NCBI GenBank assembly: GCA_036940085.1
Contig: JALLBK010000508.1
Span: 1 to 24,953, forward strand
From: Discostella pseudostelligera
Lineage: Eukaryota > Bacillariophyta > Thalassiosirophyceae > Thalassiosirales > Thalassiosiraceae
Direction: 5' to 3'
DNA length: 24,953 nucleotides
Shown: piece after piece, positions 20,274-24,953 of the stretch
How the letters are laid out: each line of letters opens with the position of its first letter
Numbering within the stretch: position 1 is the first letter of the stretch
The notes under the pieces: model-generated
The model's database searches: none
What the model saw: only the letters and a program-made list of their open reading frames with translations
Told to the model about the DNA's origin: nothing
Program-made: the position numbers and the translations under genes

Positions 20274-22775
20274 TCATCGATACAGCTTTAGCGACTGCGA
20301 TAATGTTTTACTTTGCCGTGCCTGCATCCACAAGGTCGTCCGGAACGGACTAGGTGGCGCAAAACAAAAATCCATTTCCGCAAGTGCTTTCAATTTCTCA
20401 TCTCCCTTCAGTCCTAGTTCATCGTCTCCAAAAATGATAAGCCGAATATCTTCATCCGTGACGGCGTTCCCTTTCGTGAGTTTATCGCGATAGGATCTAC
20501 GAATGTCTGTAACGTAATTGCACAAGCTGTGATCCGCGGGGACAAAAGAGTGTTGATTCTGAAAAATACATTAGTTAAATGATTTGATACATTACTGTCA
20601 TGTAAAATAATTAGCACTTACCGTTTCGATATACTCCCGTAACAAATCAAGTCTGCTCCACCAAACTCCAACTCTGCCAGCCTTCTTGTCACGTGCGCTG
20701 TTACCACCTTTGACCAGTCCATCATGTACAGCTTGAGCATTGGCAGGATCAAAGAGGCCTTTCCCCAATAGGTAACAGTTCTCGCCCCCTTTGACCTGTC
20801 CATCATGCACCGCTTGAGCATTGGCAGGATCAATGAGGCCTTTCTTCAACAGGACATTGTTCTTGCCACCTTTGACCTGTCCATCATGTACCGCTTGAGC
20901 ATTGGCAGGATCAAAGACACCCAACTTATTGTCGCGAGCGTTCACACCAGCGTTCTCAACACCTTTGACACGTCCATCATGTACCACTTGAGCATTTGCC
21001 GGATTGAACAGGCCTTTCGCCATCAGGTGACACCACTGGCCCCAGTTGGTAATGCCCAACGCCTTCAACTCCGGATGGTCAGGATCAAAGATGCCTTTCA
21101 CCATCAGGTGACACCACTGGCCAAAGTTGGTAATGCCCAACACCTTCAACTTCGGATGGTCAGGGTTGAAGATGCCTTTCCCTTCATGGACGCACCACTG
21201 TCCCAAATTGGTACAGCCTGCAGCCTTCAATACCGGATGGTCAGGGTTGAAGATGCCGTGTCCCAATTCATAGCAGCGCTCACCACCTTGCTTGCTCCAA
21301 ATGGCACGCAACTCCACATACTCAGCTGCAAAGATACCGATCTTAAACATGTATGCATAGTTCCCAAGTTTGGTGCGGCCTTGAAGAGTATGCCAGAACT
21401 TCTCCATCTCGTCCTTGTCCTTGTTGGACATCATATCCCAATTGATGACGAAAGGCAGGTACCGGTTGGCAAGTGCATTGGTGAACAGAGCTGGATCGCC
21501 GAGTGCATCCGAGATGTTCTTCACCATCGTGGTAATCTTGCGCGCCTGTAGAGAAAACAAACACAGAGAGAGAACCAAGTCGCGCTGGAGATGAGATACA
21601 GTGAACATAAAATGATGAGACAAAGACCGCTTGACCTTACCTGGTCTTCAATGGTGCGGAACTTGTCGCAGTAATACGAAAGCAGAGATAGGTGATATCC
21701 ATTTGGCATGTATTTCCCGAAGTAAGGAGTTCCATCCAGATGACGTTTGTCCATCAAGTACTCATCGCCCAATGCTGATTTAATACTGGAACTCATTCCA
21801 GCCATGCTAATGTAGTTCATTGTTGCTCCTATCTCGAATGCATACTCACAAAGGATTTCATACACAGCTCCAAGCACCTTTGCTTCATCATCCGAACAGA
21901 TGGCGCAGCGATGATTCTTTTCATCAATACAACACTCAACGCACAGGTTGAAGATAAAGAACTTCAGCAGGTTACCCTTCCCCCTGAAAAGTTGATTGGC
22001 ACATCGAATGGTGCAGATGGACCAGTGCTTCTCGTCGGGGCAGTTTCCACCAAGCGCGAGGGAGATGGTCTCGCCAGCTGCATTCTTCTTAGCAACCGGA
22101 CATTTGAGCTGAAGAATGGTATTTGTACCATTCTGCTGAATATCCCTCAAGCATTCTTTCACGCACTTGACAACCTTTGAGAACCCAGGAACACTGTTCA
22201 TTGAGAATCCGTACATGAGGTCGACAACATCCAGCATTCCTTCAAATCTGGCAATGTGCTCGGCGTCAGGATCGCAACTGCTATCCGAGCCCAAGAAGTT
22301 GTTTCCCACGGAAACTGTCCCAAGCAGTCATTGATGATGTGAGATGTGAGAAGGTTCAACGAGATGGCGATCCAATGAGACAATGTTTGAACGTACCATG
22401 CCCCTCATCATCCAGCTTCGACTTATTCACAAGCAGCAAATTGTCCTCCGAATCCTCAACATCAATGATTTCGATGACATCATCCGGTGCTGCTACCGCC
22501 GCTACTGCCTGTCAAAGCGCAGGCAGATGCGGTAATCAAAAGGTGAGTAATGGCTGACCTGAGTTGAGTAATGACATCGAACAAAACCATCTCACCTTTG
22601 GATTGTTCGTCACCTCGTCGCAAGCGCCAATGAGGTCAACAATGTCATTGTTGACTGGCTGGAGCGCTGGAGCCACTACTGCCTGTTGCTGTCGGGACAC
22701 TGGCGCTGCATTCGGATTGCAGTTCTCCTTCTCCTCGAAGAAGGAGAGTAGTGATGATTGGGCTTTCTTTGGCAT
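20274..22775 (-). CDS. PIP-box/SIM-like/27-residue-repeat protein with helicase-associated-like C-terminus
   Basis: Five minus-strand exons (22775-22596, 22508-22397, 22314-21641, 21545-20622, 20558-20274) sum to 2175 nt and give 724 residues. Residues 6-13, QSSLLSFF, are an exact PCNA-binding PIP box (QxxLxxFF) at the N-terminus, as in UNG2, MSH6 and DNA ligase I. Residues 71-79, VIEIIDVED, resemble a SUMO-interaction motif; DIVDLI near 44-49 is a second weaker one. A Cys/His cluster at C222, C225, C226, H232, C234 and C237 could bind zinc. Residues 392-611 are eight tandem 27-residue units (GIFNPDHP... and GLFDPANAQAVHDGQVKGG types). Residues 613 to about 680 (REYIET-NQHSFVP, YVTDIRRSY, TDEDIRLI) resemble a helicase-associated domain. 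I recognise no full-length homologue. A replication-fork or chromatin role is inferred from the PIP box. Confidence 0.8.
20622..21446 (-). repeat. Coding tandem repeat, eight 27-residue units
   Basis: Within the fourth exon of the PIP-box gene, units of about 81 bp repeat in two subfamilies. Units 2-4 (residues 419-499) read GIF[ND]PDHP.LK..G.TN.GQWC. Units 5-8 (residues 500-611) read G[LV][FI][DN]PANAQ.VHDG.VKG. Unit 1 (392-418) is degenerate, and unit 5 is longer by about three residues. The units of the second group are very similar at DNA level (for example the recurring ttgagcattggcaggatcaa, minus-strand coding), which suggests recent internal duplication. Confidence 0.85.
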
Positions 22776-23229
22776 GGTGAGTTATTGAATTGAATTGAAT
22801 TGAATTTCAAAAGTGGAATGATTCTTCTCCGCCGCCGCCACCGCTGCTGCTGCGGCAGTTGCCGCCACCGCTGTGGCAGTCGCATGCCCGTCCATTTTAA
22901 AATTTTAAAGATTGTTCGTCACCTCGTCGCAAGCGCCAATGAGGTCAACAATGTCATTGTTGACTGGCTGGAGCGCTGGAGCCACTACTGCCTGTTGCTG
23001 TCGGGACACTGGCGCTGCATTCGGATTGCAGTTCTCCTTCTCCTCGAAGAAGGAGAGTAGTGATGATTGGGCTTTCTTTGGCATGGTGAGTTATTGAATT
23101 GAATTGAATTGAATTTCAAAAGTGGAATGATTCTTCTCCGCCGCCGCCGCCGCCGCCACCGCTGCTGCTGCGGCAGTCGCCGCCACCGCTGTGGCAGTCG
23201 CATGCCTGTCCATTTTAAAATTTTAAAAA
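22601..23229. repeat. 309-bp tandem duplication of the first exon and leader of the PIP-box gene
   Basis: Copy 1 (22601-22909) and copy 2 (22910 to about 23229) are nearly identical. Copy 2 has nine extra bases in a CCG run and a few substitutions (cagttgc/cagtcgc, gcccgtc/gcctgtc). Each copy contains the start codon, the PIP-box coding segment and about 130 bp of upstream leader with ATTCA and GCC simple repeats. The duplicated block starts inside the first exon, five bases before its splice donor, so copy 2 lacks the donor. The level of identity implies a recent event or an assembly duplication. Confidence 0.9.
22905..23084 (-). pseudogene. Truncated copy of the PIP-box first exon, 59-codon ORF
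   Basis: The duplicated start exon reads from ATG at 23082-23084 through the PIP box to TNN, then Leu and TAA at 22905-22907, because the duplication breakpoint removed the splice donor. It is most simply a broken exon copy. If transcripts begin upstream of it, it would be an upstream ORF before the intact start at 22775, or encode a free PIP-box peptide. No sequence evidence separates these options. Confidence 0.6.
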
Positions 23230-24176
23230 TTCTCTGCCAAAGCGACCACTGCACCATTGCCGTCACGGCAACTTACACCGCCTATTCATAATGAATGTAC
23301 TGGTATGACTGTGGCAATTGTTGGCTCAGAACCCTCTGGCCTAGCTGCAACAAAATCTTGGTGATGGAGGGTGGTTTGGAGCGGTGTGGCTTCGATGGGC
23401 GTCATCATCATCGTCGTCGAGCGTTGGTGTCACGGTCTTGGAGATGGTGAATGGGCGGGTGGTATAAGATATGAATGGTTATGACGAGTCTCCTTCTCTC
23501 GGAGGTGGAGATTGTACAATACAATCGGAGGCGGATGGGAGCGGAGGGGGAAATGAGTACTTGAGGACGGTGGGAGTATTCGTCATGGCCATGGAAGTCC
23601 AGCGATCCCAGGAATTGGAGTTTGCACACTGCATTGCCCGTTGAGAAGGGTGGACGAAGATGATAAACAGCTCAATAATTGATGGATAGGAGTAGATATT
23701 TGTTTGAGTTGGCAGATGTCGTCCTCTGCATGCAGATCCGTCATCGTGCACAGCAAAGCGATCGGCGGGCGGAATGATGGCTCCAACATGTTTTTTTGGG
23801 AGCGTCGATAAGTAATGTGTGAGTTATTAGAGAATAATTTATTCATTAATTATTTTATTGCATTAATTTATTGCCACTTTTTGAAAATGAAAGATGAAGA
23901 TACACCATTTCGTTAGTGCTATTCCCGCTTCTACTTTTGGCGGGAAACCCCGTCACCGCAACAACACAAGCAAAACAAACAAGCAGCATCCGGCCAAACA
24001 AGCGAAGTCATATTCATATTCATATTCATTTCAATTGAATTGTCGTCATTGCCCAATTGCAATCACGACCTTTTGCAAAGTCTTCCACACTCAATCCATT
24101 CCTCCCCATCCCGCACTTCTCCCTAGGAAGTAGAAGTATTCGGCTCTTTTTCTCTGACTTGACGTTACGTTACACC
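23230..24176. other. Intergenic region with E2F-type sites
   Basis: No supported gene was found. Short frames on both strands end early and show no domain. It contains TTTTGGCGGGAAA at 23935-23947, a full match to the textbook E2F site, and ATTCCCGCTT at 23921-23930, whose reverse complement is AAGCGGGAAT. A short TATTCA repeat lies near 24010. The last 100 bp are pyrimidine-rich with TGACGTTACG shortly before the ATG at 24177, consistent with a promoter and 5' leader. Confidence 0.45.
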
Positions 24177-24359
24177 ATGCCACCAAAGTCAAAGACGAAA
24201 AAGGCCGCTGCCTCCGACGACTACGACCTCTACGACTTCGACGATGATGTTGACCAGCAACCATCTGGGGCCCCCTTGCCACTTCGTTGTCCTGACCAAG
24301 AGCTGCCTAATGCGTTCCCAGATACTGCCCGAAACTGCAGCGGTCATCACACACATTGA
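24177..24359 (+). CDS. Short ORF resembling an orphan first exon
   Basis: The ATG sits in a good context (acaccATGCCACC). The 60-codon frame begins MPPKSKTKKAAAS and continues with an Asp/Tyr-rich acidic stretch (DDYDLYDFDDDVD), like the N-terminus of a larger nuclear or translation-related protein. After about residue 33 the character changes to unstructured residues, and the frame ends at 24357-24359, overlapping antisense the 3' end of the neighbouring gene by 53 bp. It could be the remnant of a gene truncated by rearrangement, a first exon with a long intron, or a small real gene. I cannot assign a function. Confidence 0.4.
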   Translation: MPPKSKTKKAAASDDYDLYDFDDDVDQQPSGAPLPLRCPDQELPNAFPDTARNCSGHHTH

Positions 24360-24953
24360 CCCATGCTCCATTTTCTTCCTTCTTTCGGTACACATAATTA
24401 TGATTGTATCCGAAAGCAACCCGCGAATTGGCAATGAACCCGGTAAATGTTGAGGCAGGATTGCCAATGAATGCATTTGACAGCAACGCCAATGTCATAT
24501 CTCCTCCTTTCCAACTCGCCTCTGGTGGTATCAAAAGGATATTCGGTCCAATATCGGGATCGGCCAATAATCTCTCCAATATTTCTGGTCGCTGATTATC
24601 AGTCATGAAAATTATCGGATGTTTTAGCAAATCCAAAGGTTCCAATACAGCTTTCACATACTCCGGCTGCATTTCAAGTGCGGCTATGGGATCGCATCCA
24701 AATTTGTCGCTAACCATTTTTGACAAATAGATCCCTACATCCTCCAATGATCGACTGTGCACTACAGAGTACACGGGAGCCCCCAAGATGACACCACCAA
24801 AGATGGCATCCACAGCAGAGCACATGTCACGAACAGGTGCATGTTGGATGTCGAACCCCGAACCTTTGTTGTATGATCTCCACAAAGCCCGAATAATGTG
24901 GCTTTGAAACCCGATGTATTCATCGCGAGATCCCTCGTGTTGATAGTAGAACA
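24307..24953 (-). CDS. Putative fucosyltransferase-like GT-B protein, 5' part beyond the right edge
   Basis: The minus-strand frame is open from the right edge to a TAG at 24307-24309, giving about 215 C-terminal residues; the start lies outside the window. Features resemble O-fucosyltransferase-like GT-B enzymes: VVHSRSLEDVG (compare the HxR motif), IIFMTDNQRPEILERLL (a D-N/E strand followed by a helix), and a C-terminal SNAFIGNPASTFTGFIA segment matching the S-x-FIGN-x-x-S-[TS]-F motif of the nucleotide-sugar site. I see no membrane segment in this part. Assignment to a precise family is tentative; a DUF-type relative is possible. The 3' end overlaps the plus-strand short ORF. Confidence 0.55.
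   Translation of the reverse strand, partial: FYYQHEGSRDEYIGFQSHIIRALWRSYNKGSGFDIQHAPVRDMCSAVDAIFGGVILGAPVYSVVHSRSLEDVGIYLSKMVSDKFGCDPIAALEMQPEYVKAVLEPLDLLKHPIIFMTDNQRPEILERLLADPDIGPNILLIPPEASWKGGDMTLALLSNAFIGNPASTFTGFIANSRVAFGYNHNYVYRKKEENGAWVNVCDDRCSFGQYLGTH

Noticed and set aside
20622..21446. CRISPR-like regularly spaced DNA repeats
   Set aside because: The periodicity is about 81 bp, keeps frame, and encodes protein modules; there are no unique spacers and the genome is eukaryotic.
20805..21551. 248-codon plus-strand frame opposite the 27-residue repeats
   Set aside because: It is the antisense of a repetitive exon. The minus strand has matched splice sites and coherent repeats across exons, whereas the plus frame has none.
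23230..23890. Short minus-strand frames (about 70-90 codons) in the spacer
   Set aside because: They overlap each other in different frames, lack domains, and no splice pattern joins them into a longer product.
1..24953. tRNA or rRNA genes
   Set aside because: I scanned by eye for the TTCRANNC loop with matching stems and for rRNA-like sequence and saw nothing convincing. Snoned or snRNA genes would need covariance-model searches.

Overview
This is nuclear DNA from a eukaryote, most likely a diatom or related stramenopile. Genes are split by short GT-AG introns of about 60-280 bp. They are packed head-to-head and tail-to-tail, and none is preceded by a ribosome-binding site. The gene content fits: a DUF5672 glycosyltransferase-like protein, a PA-domain signal peptide peptidase, a helicase-associated-type domain, and Ser/Asn/Gln-rich disordered stretches. 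The diatom assignment is inference from gene style; no marker sequence proves it. Gene models were spliced by hand. For all six fully contained spliced genes the exon lengths sum to a multiple of three and conserved motifs run across the junctions.

Layout, left to right. (1) A possible 3' end of a gene cut by the left edge (1-414). (2) DUF5672 type II membrane protein, minus (1019-2431). (3) Signal peptide peptidase-like intramembrane aspartyl protease, plus (2953-5741). (4) Coiled-coil orphan, minus (5816-6367). (5) F-box-like/RCC1-repeat protein in six exons, plus (6874-9440). (6) Mitochondrial-type cytochrome c peroxidase in six exons, minus (9608-11243). (7) Complex I subunit NDUFA5, plus (11608-12457), divergent from the peroxidase across 364 bp. 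(8) A 1048-residue orphan, plus (13142-16451). (9) A 2.2-kb gene-poor gap with a minisatellite. (10) Fibrillarin, plus (18634-20049). (11) An unusual 724-residue protein, minus (20274-22775). (12) A tandem duplication of that gene's first exon and leader (22601-23229). (13) A short plus-strand ORF (24177-24359) running into (14) the 3' part of a putative fucosyltransferase-like gene on the minus strand, cut by the right edge.

The strongest candidate for something undescribed is the 20274-22775 gene. Its product joins an N-terminal PCNA-binding PIP box, a SUMO-interaction-like acidic/hydrophobic motif, a Cys/His cluster, eight tandem 27-residue G-[IVL]-[FI]-[DN]-P modules, and a C-terminal segment resembling the helicase-associated domain. 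A 309-bp tandem duplication has left a second start exon that now encodes only a 59-residue PIP-box peptide. A second theme is the E2F-type motif TTTGGCGGGA, which recurs in the intergenic regions, including a three-copy array before the 1048-residue orphan and a four-copy array between the peroxidase and NDUFA5.
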